Source: WLJO01 sp945889085 (GTDB lineage Bacteria; Actinomycetota; Acidimicrobiia; Acidimicrobiales; Ilumatobacteraceae). From it: a DNA stretch of 5,770 bases. A program made the translations under genes and the position numbers. Below, piece by piece: positions 1 to 5,460 of this stretch. How positions within the stretch are numbered: the first letter of the stretch is position 1; every line of letters begins with the position of its first letter. Below the pieces are notes generated by a model that was not told the DNA's origin, searched no databases, and was given only the letters and a program-made list of their open reading frames with translations. The stretch is from contig CAMDBM010000073.1 in the NCBI GenBank assembly GCA_945889085.1, positions 1 to 5,770 on the forward strand, written 5' to 3'.

Positions 1-708
1 GACGGTGCCACCCGAACTCACACCCGTCATGGTCGCGCCAGTGAGATTTGCTCCAGCAAGGTTTGTCCCGTCCATTCGGGTGTTCGAGAGGTTTACGTTG
101 GAGAGATTCGTGTTGGTGAAATTGACGCTCGACAGCCACGAGTTCTGCAGGTCCATCCCCGTCAGGTTCCTAGCCGAAAGGTCGTAGCCCTGTAGGCGGT
201 CCGACACCCAGGTTGCGCAACCAAAGATGAACGCACCCTTCAGGAAACAGCCTGACGGCAGGGCATAGGGGGTCCCCACGAGTTGCCAGTTGTGGACATG
301 GGTCAAGTTTGTACCGGTGAAGTTGGCGCCGGTGATGATCGTCTTGTTCATCTGGGAATTCGAGAGGTTCGCGTTCGTGAGGTTCGCGTTCGTGAGGTTG
401 GTGCCAGCAAATATCGAGCCGGTCAGGTCCAATCCCGAGAGATTTGCGCCGTGCAAATCAGCGTTCGTCAAGTCGATACCGGACTTTAGGTCGTACGTCA
501 CCCCGTTGATCGTGAACAGCGTTCCGGCCCTGCTGCTGAAGCCGCCCGTTGCGCCTACCACACCCACGGCCCCTGCAGCGAGTACCACCACAGCCGCAAT
601 CGCATAACGAACGCGGTTACGCCGCTGCTTACGGCTCGCCGGTAGCGAGGCATTCTCCACAGATCGGCTCGAGTCGCCGCGGTCAACGTTCTTGCTGCCG
701 GAATCCAT
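1..708 (-). CDS. Membrane-anchored or secreted pentapeptide-repeat protein, C-terminus cut by window edge
   Basis: An open minus-strand frame runs from ATG at 708-706 to the window edge without a stop, giving 236 visible residues. Residues 1-34 are hydrophilic and end in a basic cluster (RKQRRNRVR); residues 35-54 form one hydrophobic Ala/Val segment, so the protein is probably exported or anchored with its C-terminus outside. Pentapeptide repeats of A(N/D)Lxx type follow in two blocks, about residues 78-138 and 176-230, with NLTNANLTNANLSN the clearest run. Between them lies a non-repeat insert with two cysteines (154 and 164) and LPSGC, which could form a disulfide outside the cell. Pentapeptide repeats are known to fold as a right-handed quadrilateral beta-helix; no enzymatic function can be read from it. 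The start is set by AAGGAG seven bases upstream. The gene is separate from yajQ, 162 bases upstream on the same strand. Its ligand or role is unknown, and the full length lies outside the window. Confidence 0.9.
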   Translation of the reverse strand, partial: MDSGSKNVDRGDSSRSVENASLPASRKQRRNRVRYAIAAVVVLAAGAVGVVGATGGFSSRAGTLFTINGVTYDLKSGIDLTNADLHGANLSGLDLTGSIFAGTNLTNANLTNANLSNSQMNKTIITGANFTGTNLTHVHNWQLVGTPYALPSGCFLKGAFIFGCATWVSDRLQGYDLSARNLTGMDLQNSWLSSVNFTNTNLSNVNLSNTRMDGTNLAGANLTGATMTGVSSGGTV

Positions 709-715
709 GAGCATG

Positions 716-721
716 CTCCTT
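716..721 (-). promoter_or_regulatory. Ribosome binding site of the pentapeptide-repeat gene
   Basis: The minus strand reads AAGGAG, then CATGCTC, then ATG at 708. An in-frame ATG at 714-712 lies only one base after the AAGGAG, too close for initiation, so the ATG at 708, with a seven-base gap, is the better start. Confidence 0.75.
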
Positions 722-761
722 AGGAGAGGGCGCCGCTCTCAAGAGCAGGGAATTGGCACAG

Positions 762-788
762 ACACTAACAGAGGACGATCACCGTCAG
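762..788 (-). promoter_or_regulatory. Weak candidate promoter for the pentapeptide-repeat gene
   Basis: On the minus strand CTGACG (788-783) resembles a -35 box (4 of 6 to TTGACA) and TAGTGT (767-762) fits a TANNNT -10 box. The spacer is 15 bases, shorter than the usual 16-18. It would give a leader of about 45 bases before the ribosome binding site. The rest of the 162-base gap (709-870) shows no gene and no clear terminator for yajQ. Confidence 0.25.
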
Positions 789-870
789 TTCGTTTGACTC
801 GTGAGTCGTTCGCCCGAGCGGTTCACGGATCCGAGCCCTGATCGGCTGACGGTCTTGCCGCCCGCCTCTG

Positions 871-1359
871 CTAGTCGCGGAAGTTCTCGAACTGCAGTGG
901 GAGGTCGAGGTCTGAGCCCTTGAGCAGGGTGATGACCTCTTGCAGATCGTCACGCTTCTTGCCGGTCACGCGTACCTGCTCGCCTTGGGTTTGGGACGAG
1001 ATTCCCTTCGGTCCTTTTTCCTTGATGAGCTTGTTGATCTCGCGTGCCTTGTCCGAGCTGATGCCAGCCTTCATGGTGACTACCTGTCGGGCGGTTGCTC
1101 CGGAGGCTTCCTCGATCTTGCCCCACTCGATTCCCTTGAGCGAGAGGCCGCGCTTGACAAGCTTTTCCTCAAACACCTGACGCACTGCTCGAATGCGGTC
1201 CTCGGTGACCGATCGAAGTGTGATCACGAGTTCCTTCTGTTCGATCGAGGAGTCGGTGTTCTTGAAGTCGAAGCGCTGGGCCAGTTCCCTATCGGTCTGG
1301 TCCACGGCATTACGGAGTTCCTGATGGTCGATTTCGGAGACCACATCGAAGCTGGGCAT
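871..1359 (-). CDS. yajQ: YajQ family (DUF520) nucleotide-binding protein
   Basis: The 162-residue product matches YajQ over its whole length, and E. coli YajQ has about the same size. Recognisable family segments are the N-terminal MPSFDVVSEID, then ELAQRFDFKNT (26-36), VKRGLSLKGIEWGKIEEASG (about 68-87), RQVVTMKAGIS (91-101), the QGEQVRVTGKKRDDLQ stretch (125-140) and the terminal LPLQFENFRD. The family folds as two ferredoxin-like domains. A Xanthomonas member is known to bind cyclic di-GMP and act with a transcription factor; others bind nucleotides or RNA, and the actinobacterial role is not established. It is a soluble cytoplasmic protein with no signal peptide. The ATG at 1359 has no Shine-Dalgarno sequence but has TACTCT six bases upstream, suggesting a leaderless transcript. 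It is transcribed away from tRNA-Tyr, 58 bases off, and the two promoters interleave. Identification is firm; cellular function is inferred. Confidence 0.96.
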   Translation of the reverse strand: MPSFDVVSEIDHQELRNAVDQTDRELAQRFDFKNTDSSIEQKELVITLRSVTEDRIRAVRQVFEEKLVKRGLSLKGIEWGKIEEASGATARQVVTMKAGISSDKAREINKLIKEKGPKGISSQTQGEQVRVTGKKRDDLQEVITLLKGSDLDLPLQFENFRD

Positions 1360-1365
1360 ACCGCG

Positions 1366-1371
1366 AGAGTA
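1366..1371 (-). promoter_or_regulatory. Candidate -10 box giving a leaderless yajQ transcript
   Basis: The minus strand reads TACTCT, then CGCGGT, then the ATG of yajQ. A TANNNT box six bases before the start would place transcription initiation at or next to the A of ATG. No Shine-Dalgarno sequence and no good -35 box are visible, which fits leaderless actinobacterial genes. Confidence 0.45.
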
Positions 1372-1376
1372 CCGGG

Positions 1377-1405
1377 TGGTCCCACGCCGTCCCTGCCGCT
1401 ACCAT
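1377..1405 (+). promoter_or_regulatory. Candidate tRNA-Tyr promoter
   Basis: TGGTCC (1377-1382) and TACCAT (1400-1405) are 17 bases apart, and transcription would begin near 1412, a few bases before the mature tRNA at 1418. The -35 box is poor by the E. coli standard (3 of 6), but the tRNA-Thr/Met/tuf unit has a very similar TGGTCA. The site overlaps the likely yajQ promoter on the other strand. Confidence 0.4.
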
Positions 1406-1417
1406 TTCTGGATGCTG

Positions 1418-1502
1418 GGGTCGATGCCCGAGTGGCCAAAGGGAGTTGACTGTAAATCAACCGGCACTGCCTACGGAGGTTCAAATCCTTCTCGGCCCAC
1501 CA
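1418..1502 (+). tRNA. tRNA-Tyr (anticodon GTA), CCA encoded
   Basis: This is a type II tRNA with a long variable arm. The acceptor GGGTCGA (1418-1424) pairs with TCGGCCC (1492-1498), with one T-G wobble. The D arm is CCC...GGG (1427-1443). The anticodon stem GTTGA/TCAAC (1445-1449, 1457-1461) encloses loop CTGTAAA, so the anticodon GTA is at 1452-1454. The variable arm (1462-1474) has a small GGC/GCC stem. The T arm is GGAGG-TTCAAAT-CCTTC. The discriminator is A1499 and CCA is encoded at 1500-1502, unlike the two other tRNAs in this window. A GTA anticodon with a long variable arm is the bacterial tyrosine form. The gene stands alone, with its own terminator directly downstream. Confidence 0.96.
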
Positions 1503-1506
1503 GTAG

Positions 1507-1545
1507 CGAAGGGGGGAAGCCAGGCTTCCCCCCTTCGGCATTTTT
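1507..1545 (+). terminator. Strong intrinsic terminator of tRNA-Tyr
   Basis: CGAAGGGGGGAAGCC (1507-1521) is an exact inverted match to GGCTTCCCCCCTTCG (1523-1537); leaving a realistic five-base loop, the stem is about 13 pairs. TTTTT follows at 1541-1545, three bases after the stem. The T tract is only on the plus-strand side, so it serves tRNA-Tyr first. It also lies 37 bases beyond the stop of the converging decarboxylase gene and may help block read-through from that side. Confidence 0.93.
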
Positions 1546-1581
1546 CGTTTGATCCGGCCTCAGGGTCCTGCCGGGATCGGG

Positions 1582-2724
1582 TCAGACGTAGTAGTCCCGG
1601 AGTGGCGGGAAGCCGTTGAAGCCCACCGACGAATAGGTGGTGGTGTACGCACCGGTCGACAGGATGTCGATGAAATCGCCCTCGCGCAGGGCGAGCGGCA
1701 ACTCGTAGGCGTTCTTCTCGTAGAGCACGTCGGCTGAGTCGCAGGTTGGGCCGGCGAGCGCCACGGCGCCCATCGGGACGTCCTGGCCGTCGTACGGGGT
1801 ACGGATGCGGTAGCGGATCGCCTCGTCCATCGTCTCGGCGAGCCCGTGGAACTTGCCGCAGTCGAGGTACACCCAGCGCTCGAAGTCCTCGGCCGATCGT
1901 CGGGACACGAGGACGACCTCGGTGCGCATCAGGCCGGCGTCGGCCACCATGTAGCGACCGGGCTCTACCATGATCTCGTCGAGACCGGTGGGGAACCACT
2001 TGGCGAGTGCTTCGTTCACGGCCCGGCCGTAGGAGGCAATTGCCGGTGTGGCCTCGCGGTATGTGCCGGGATAGCCACCGCCGAGGTTGAGGAATGTCGG
2101 GTTGCCTCCGAGTTCTCGGGCACGCTCGAACACCCAGGCGACCCGCTCGAGCGTGTTGTTCCAGGCATCGAGGTCCCGCTGCTGCGAACCGACGTGGAAT
2201 GACACACCGCAGCGCATGCCGTACTGAGTGGCGGCCACGAGCAGGCGCACCACGTCGGGGGCCTCGCAACCGAACTTGCGCGAGAGCGGCCAGTCGGCGC
2301 CACCGCAGTCGTGAAGGAGGCGTACGCACACGCTGGCGCCGGGTGCCTCGGCTGCGACCTTGTCGAGCTCCTCGATGGAATCCACGGTGTACTTCGTCAC
2401 GCCGACCGAGGCGGCGTACGCAACGTCGCGCCTCTTCTTGATGGTGTTCCCGTAAGAGATCCGCTCCGGATCGATCCCGACGGCGAGACACATGTCGATT
2501 TCGCCGGGACTCGCCACGTCAAAGGACGATCCGAGCATCGCCAAGCGTTCGAGGATGGGCTTCGCCGGGTTCGCCTTCACCGCGTAATAGGTGACGGCAC
2601 TCGGGATCGCTTCGGCCAGTTGGTGGTAGCGCTCCTCGACGAGATCGAGATCGATCACGACGAACGGGGTGGGCGGCTGCTGGTCCCGGAGGAACTGCTC
2701 AACCTTCTCGCTCAGCTCTGACAA
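1582..2724 (-). CDS. Fold-III PLP-dependent ornithine/lysine-type decarboxylase
   Basis: This enzyme removes the alpha-carboxyl of a basic amino acid, most likely ornithine to putrescine (possibly lysine to cadaverine), as the entry step of polyamine synthesis. With the TTG start at 2724 it has 380 residues, usual for bacterial members. The order of motifs is that of the eukaryotic-type ODC family: YYAVKANP with the PLP lysine (Lys50), the His of FHVGSQ that stacks on PLP (His177), the phosphate-binding GGGYPG (215-220), EPGR (254-257), GPTCDSAD with the catalytic Cys328 and the substrate-binding Asp329 contributed across the dimer, and GAYT with Tyr360. Diaminopimelate and arginine decarboxylases share the fold, but the GPTCDS box and the short length favour ODC. 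Ornithine against lysine preference cannot be read here. It is cytoplasmic, transcribed alone and divergent from the ABC-F gene. A further TTG at 2778 would add 18 residues but lacks a ribosome binding site. Confidence 0.93.
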   Translation of the reverse strand: MSELSEKVEQFLRDQQPPTPFVVIDLDLVEERYHQLAEAIPSAVTYYAVKANPAKPILERLAMLGSSFDVASPGEIDMCLAVGIDPERISYGNTIKKRRDVAYAASVGVTKYTVDSIEELDKVAAEAPGASVCVRLLHDCGGADWPLSRKFGCEAPDVVRLLVAATQYGMRCGVSFHVGSQQRDLDAWNNTLERVAWVFERARELGGNPTFLNLGGGYPGTYREATPAIASYGRAVNEALAKWFPTGLDEIMVEPGRYMVADAGLMRTEVVLVSRRSAEDFERWVYLDCGKFHGLAETMDEAIRYRIRTPYDGQDVPMGAVALAGPTCDSADVLYEKNAYELPLALREGDFIDILSTGAYTTTYSSVGFNGFPPLRDYYV

Positions 2725-2729
2725 TGGAA

Positions 2730-2736
2730 CTCCTTT
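2730..2736 (-). promoter_or_regulatory. Ribosome binding site that sets the decarboxylase TTG start
   Basis: The minus strand reads AAAGGAG, then TTCCA, then TTG at 2724-2722. The strong Shine-Dalgarno sequence with a five-base gap supports this TTG over the upstream in-frame TTG at 2778, which is preceded by GCATTTCC and no binding site. Confidence 0.7.
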
Positions 2737-2787
2737 GTGGGGAGAAATCACCTTCTTGGGAAAGGGTCGCGTGGACAAGGAAATGCG

Positions 2788-2793
2788 AACGTA
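2788..2793 (-). promoter_or_regulatory. Candidate -10 box for the decarboxylase gene
   Basis: TACGTT on the minus strand fits TANNNT. Transcription from about seven bases downstream would give a leader of some 55-60 bases before the TTG at 2724. No clear -35 box is seen at the right distance. Confidence 0.3.
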
Positions 2794-2825
2794 CCGGCCT
2801 GCGACGGATGATGCGACTTTCGTTT

Positions 2826-2869
2826 GAGTCAGTCAGTGACGGACGAATCAGTGACTCGTGCGTCAGTTG
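2826..2869. repeat. Clustered short repeats between the decarboxylase and ABC-F genes
   Basis: TCAGTGAC occurs twice, at 2833-2840 and 2848-2855, exactly 15 bases apart. GAGTCA (2826-2831) and TGACTC (2852-2857) form an inverted pair around them, and CGTCAGTT follows at 2862-2869. The cluster ends 13 bases before the probable -10 box of the ABC-F gene. This spacing suits an operator for a dimeric regulator, but no regulator is known. If translation of the ABC-F gene began at the in-frame TTG at 2824, the cluster would be coding instead. Confidence 0.4.
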
Positions 2870-2881
2870 CGATCGCGCCGC

Positions 2882-2887
2882 TACCGT
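2882..2887 (+). promoter_or_regulatory. Candidate -10 box giving a leaderless ABC-F transcript
   Basis: TACCGT lies eight bases before the ATG at 2896, with no Shine-Dalgarno sequence between. The same hexamer stands seven bases before the GTG of the acetyltransferase gene in this window. No convincing -35 box is present. Confidence 0.42.
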
Positions 2888-2895
2888 CTCTGCCG

Positions 2896-4707
2896 ATGAT
2901 CCTGATCGATGCCGAATCCATCTCGGTGTCCCGACCGAACCGACCGCTCCTCAGCAACGTCTCGCTGACAGTGTCCGACGGCGACCGCATCGGTGTGGTC
3001 GGACTCAACGGCACCGGCAAGAGCACGCTCTTGCGGATCCTCGCCGGCACCGGTTCGCCCGACTCCGGCGTGGTGCGCTTCGGGCGCGGTACGAGGGTGG
3101 GGGTGCTCGATCAGGAGCCCGAACTGCCACCGGGAACAGTGCTCGACGCAGTCGGCGGTGGCTGGCAGGGTGAGGCTGCACTCGATCGGCTCGGTATGAC
3201 GGGCCTACGGGATGCCGACACACGTGAGCTGTCCGGGGGTCAGCGCAAGCGCACGGCGCTCGCACACCTGCTCCATCAGGAGTGGGAGGTGCTCATCCTC
3301 GACGAACCCACCAACCATCTCGATCTCGATGCGATCTCCTATCTTGAGGACCAGCTTGCATCGTTCCGCGGTGGGCTCGTGCTGGTTACGCACGACCGCC
3401 ACGTGCTCGACTGGGTGACCAACAAGGTGCTCGAACTCGACCGTGGTGCGGGCTACCTGCACGCTCCGCGGGGTGTACACGGGGGATCTGGCTATGCCGC
3501 ATACCTCACCGGCCGCGAGGCACGTGAGGACGCTGCCGAGGTCGCTGAGCAGAAGCGTCGCAACCTCGCCCGCACGGAACTCGCCTGGCTGCGCCGTGGC
3601 GCGCCGGCGCGCACGACCAAGAACAAAGCCCGCGTCGACTCGGCCACCGAGCTCGTCAACCGCAAGGTGCAGGCTGCAGCGCGCGAGGGTGATCTCGGTC
3701 TCTCGATGGGGACGAGCCGTTTGGGCAGCAAGGGGGTCGAGTTTGATGGCGTGTCATTCGCGTGGCCGGACACGTCGGCGCCGGTGCTCACGGGGGTGAG
3801 CCTTCTCCTCGAGCCCGGAGACCGGATCGGGCTCGTCGGTGCCAACGGCGTCGGCAAGTCCACGCTGCTCGACCTCCTCGCCGGGCGGCTGTCCCCTTCG
3901 GGGGGTCGAATCGATCGCGGCGCCACGGTCCGTATCGGTTACTACGACCAGCTCGGGGCCACGCTCGACGACTCGATGCGCGTCCGCGAAGCGGTTGCCG
4001 GCCCCACCAAGGCCGCACCGACGCTCGAGGACGTCAAGTTGATGGAGCGCTTCTGGTTCGATGGCGACGCCCAGTTCGCCCTCATCGGCCAGCTCTCCGG
4101 TGGTGAGCGGCGGCGGTTGCAGCTGCTGCTCACGCTCGTGAGCCAGCCCAATCTCCTGTTGCTTGACGAGCCGACGAACGACCTCGACCTCGACACGTTG
4201 AGAGCGCTGGAGGACTTTCTCGAGGACTGGCCGGGCATCGTTGTGGTGGCCAGTCACGACCGGGTCTTTCTCGATCGGGTGGTCGAGGACATTGTTGCGG
4301 TGGAGCACAGCGGTATTCGAGGCGTGCGCGGCGGCGTAACCGGATGGCTCGCCGAGCGGGCTGCCAGCAAATCGACCCCGGCGCCGATGACCTCCACGAA
4401 GGCTGCTTCAGCGAAGGCGATCCCCACGGTCACGTCGGCCCCCAAGGGAGCGCGGAAGCCGGGTCGCAGCCCGTCCACGCTGCGCCGACTCATCGGGGAG
4501 GCCGAGCGGACGCTCGCCAAGGCGACCGAACTCCGGGACCGGCTTGCCACCAACCTTGCCGACCTTGCCGGACGTGATGGGTCGGATCACACCCGGCTTA
4601 CCGCTCTGAGCACCCAACTCGCCGGGGCCGAGGCAGCAGTTGCCGCAGCGGAGGAATCGTGGCTCGCCCTAGCGGACGAGGCCGAGGCCGGCGGCCTCAC
4701 CGTCTAA
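2896..4707 (+). CDS. uup: ABC-F family ATPase, Uup-like
   Basis: Two fused ATP-binding cassettes with no membrane segment identify a soluble ABC-F protein of 603 residues. Cassette 1 has Walker A GLNGTGKST (36-44), LSGGQ (112-116), LDEPTNHLD (135-143) and a switch His166. Cassette 2 has GANGVGKST (315-323), LSGGE (400-404), LDEPTNDLD (423-431) and His454. The linker near 231-246, WLRRGAPARTTKNKAR, is of Uup type. An Ala/Lys/Ser/Thr-rich disordered stretch (about 490-525) leads to a C-terminal alpha-helical, probably coiled-coil domain (about 526-601), present in Uup and absent from EttA. ABC-F proteins bind the ribosomal E site and act on stalled or assembling ribosomes; Uup is also linked to DNA transposon excision in E. 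coli. An antibiotic-resistance ABC-F is less likely because there is no extended linker. The ATG at 2896 starts just before the conserved LIDAESISVS; an in-frame TTG at 2824 would add 24 unconserved-looking residues. The stop is nine bases from that of the convergent gene. Confidence 0.92.
   Translation: MILIDAESISVSRPNRPLLSNVSLTVSDGDRIGVVGLNGTGKSTLLRILAGTGSPDSGVVRFGRGTRVGVLDQEPELPPGTVLDAVGGGWQGEAALDRLGMTGLRDADTRELSGGQRKRTALAHLLHQEWEVLILDEPTNHLDLDAISYLEDQLASFRGGLVLVTHDRHVLDWVTNKVLELDRGAGYLHAPRGVHGGSGYAAYLTGREAREDAAEVAEQKRRNLARTELAWLRRGAPARTTKNKARVDSATELVNRKVQAAAREGDLGLSMGTSRLGSKGVEFDGVSFAWPDTSAPVLTGVSLLLEPGDRIGLVGANGVGKSTLLDLLAGRLSPSGGRIDRGATVRIGYYDQLGATLDDSMRVREAVAGPTKAAPTLEDVKLMERFWFDGDAQFALIGQLSGGERRRLQLLLTLVSQPNLLLLDEPTNDLDLDTLRALEDFLEDWPGIVVVASHDRVFLDRVVEDIVAVEHSGIRGVRGGVTGWLAERAASKSTPAPMTSTKAASAKAIPTVTSAPKGARKPGRSPSTLRRLIGEAERTLAKATELRDRLATNLADLAGRDGSDHTRLTALSTQLAGAEAAVAAAEESWLALADEAEAGGLTV
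4684..4698. repeat. Perfect inverted repeat at the end of the ABC-F gene
   Basis: GAGGCC (4684-4689) and GGCCTC (4693-4698) are separated by GGC. The repeat lies in the last codons of the ABC-F gene, just before the nine-base gap between two convergent stops. There is no T tract on either side, so it is not a classical terminator. It is the only obvious hairpin that could stop or protect the two converging transcripts. Confidence 0.35.
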
Positions 4708-4716
4708 TTCGGCCGG

Positions 4717-5241
4717 TCAGCGCTGGCGCTCGTGGAGCAGGCACTGCATGAGCGCCACGTCCAGCCAGCGGTTGAACTTGCGGCCGATCTCGCGCTCGAT
4801 CCCGACCAGCTCGAAACCGCAGGTGGCGTGCAACGCCCGGGAGGCGGTCCCTGACGCCTCGATCCGTGCCATCACCGCATGGAATCCTGAGTCGGCGGCT
4901 AGGTCGAGCACGTGGTTGAGCAGCACGGTGCCAATACCCCGTCCGTGGGCATCTCGACGGACGTAGATCGAGTCCTCGACCGATGTTCGGTAGGCGGCCC
5001 GCTCCTTGTAGGGCGACAGACTGGCGAACCCGAGGACGTGGCCAGAGGCGTCCTCCACGGCAACAATTGCCGAAAACGCCCCTGAGCGGTCGCTTAGCCA
5101 CTCCTGCTGCTCCTCGAGCGAGCGGGGTACGAGGTCGAAGGTGGCGGTGGTGTGCTCTACCTCGTAGTTGTAGATAGAGCGAATCGCCTCGGCGTCGTCC
5201 ACCGTGGCGAGTCGCATGCTGATTCCGGGTGCCTCGGTCAC
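4717..5241 (-). CDS. GNAT N-acetyltransferase, phosphinothricin acetyltransferase type
   Basis: The 174-residue product is a GNAT protein that would transfer acetyl from acetyl-CoA to an amine. The pattern RLATVDDAEAIRSIYNYEV near the start, TATFDLVPRS (32-41), YRTSVEDSIYV (84-94), the acetyl-CoA-binding RRDAHGRGIG (95-104), the SRALHATCGF stretch (134-143) and GRKFNRWLDVALMQ (153-166) matches the phosphinothricin/methionine-sulfone acetyltransferase group (Pat, YncA). Members acetylate phosphinothricin, methionine sulfone or sulfoximine, but many natural substrates are unknown, so resistance should not be assumed. The protein is cytoplasmic and of full length. The GTG start at 5241 has TACCGT seven bases upstream; an ATG at 5217 (codon 9) is possible, though the conserved region begins straight after it. 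A GGAG two bases before GTG is too close to work as a binding site. It is convergent with the ABC-F gene and divergent from the tRNA-Thr unit. Confidence 0.92.
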   Translation of the reverse strand: MTEAPGISMRLATVDDAEAIRSIYNYEVEHTTATFDLVPRSLEEQQEWLSDRSGAFSAIVAVEDASGHVLGFASLSPYKERAAYRTSVEDSIYVRRDAHGRGIGTVLLNHVLDLAADSGFHAVMARIEASGTASRALHATCGFELVGIEREIGRKFNRWLDVALMQCLLHERQR

Positions 5242-5248
5242 GACTCCG

Positions 5249-5254
5249 ACGGTA
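5249..5254 (-). promoter_or_regulatory. Candidate -10 box giving a leaderless acetyltransferase transcript
   Basis: The minus strand reads TACCGT, then CGGAGTC, then GTG at 5241. Initiation about seven bases after the box would fall on or beside the start codon. Just beyond it, GACCA (5278-5282) and TGGTC (5291-5295) form an inverted pair between the two divergent promoters. Confidence 0.42.
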
Positions 5255-5290
5255 TCCCCCCGCGGACCCGCGAAACCGACCAGAATCGGG

Positions 5291-5320
5291 TGGTCACTCG
5301 CCGGACCGCAACGCTATGCT
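5291..5320 (+). promoter_or_regulatory. Probable promoter of the tRNA-Thr/tRNA-Met/tuf unit
   Basis: TGGTCA (5291-5296, 4 of 6 to TTGACA) and TATGCT (5315-5320, 4 of 6 to TATAAT) are 18 bases apart. Transcription would start near 5327, about 24 bases before the mature tRNA-Thr. The -35 box is one base different from the TGGTCC upstream of tRNA-Tyr. Confidence 0.5.
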
Positions 5321-5332
5321 GGCACGTCGGTC

Positions 5333-5347
5333 CGCGGCTCTGCCGCG
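5333..5347 (+). other. Hairpin in the leader of the tRNA-Thr transcript
   Basis: CGCGGC (5333-5338) and GCCGCG (5342-5347) form a six-pair stem with a TCT loop, ending three bases before the mature tRNA-Thr. It may isolate the leader from the tRNA fold before RNase P cleavage; this role is inferred. Confidence 0.4.
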
Positions 5348-5350
5348 CCC

Positions 5351-5423
5351 GCCCTCTTAGCTCAGTCGGCAGAGCGTTTCCATGGTAAGGAAAAGGTCGT
5401 GGGTTCGATTCCCACAGAGGGCT
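5351..5423 (+). tRNA. tRNA-Thr (anticodon GGT)
   Basis: The acceptor GCCCTCT (5351-5357) pairs perfectly with AGAGGGC (5416-5422). The D arm is GCTC-AGTCGGCA-GAGC (5360-5375). The anticodon stem TTTCC/GGAAA (5377-5381, 5389-5393) encloses loop ATGGTAA, so the anticodon GGT is at 5384-5386 and reads ACC and ACT. The variable loop is AGGTC, and the T arm GTGGG-TTCGATT-CCCAC (5399-5415). The discriminator is T5423. The next bases are CCG, so the final A of CCA is not encoded and must be added after transcription. It is the first gene of the tRNA-Thr/tRNA-Met/tuf unit, 84 bases before tRNA-Met. Confidence 0.97.
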
Positions 5424-5460
5424 CCGGCCTACCGGTCTAACCGGGAGGTCGAGCCAAGGC

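Noticed and set aside
364..399. Short tandem repeats considered as a CRISPR or other array
   Set aside because: The repeats are 15 bases with no spacers and are in frame within the pentapeptide coding region.
283..607. Plus-strand frames with VRFAFVRF or VREVRVREV repeats
   Set aside because: They are the antisense reading of the pentapeptide-repeat gene; the repetitive look comes from the repeats on the minus strand.
1507..1545. Terminator considered as fully bidirectional
   Set aside because: The T tract is only on the plus-strand side; on the minus strand the stem is followed by GC-rich tRNA sequence, so a full terminator for the decarboxylase is not supported.
1481..2491. Long Arg-rich minus-strand frame of 336 codons
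   Set aside because: It overlaps the decarboxylase in another frame on the same strand, has no family resemblance, and runs into the tRNA-Tyr and terminator; it is a GC-rich shadow.
4717..5241. Acetyltransferase plus ABC-F considered as an antibiotic-resistance island
   Set aside because: The two genes are convergent, have ordinary composition, no mobile-element marks are present, and both belong to families with common housekeeping members.
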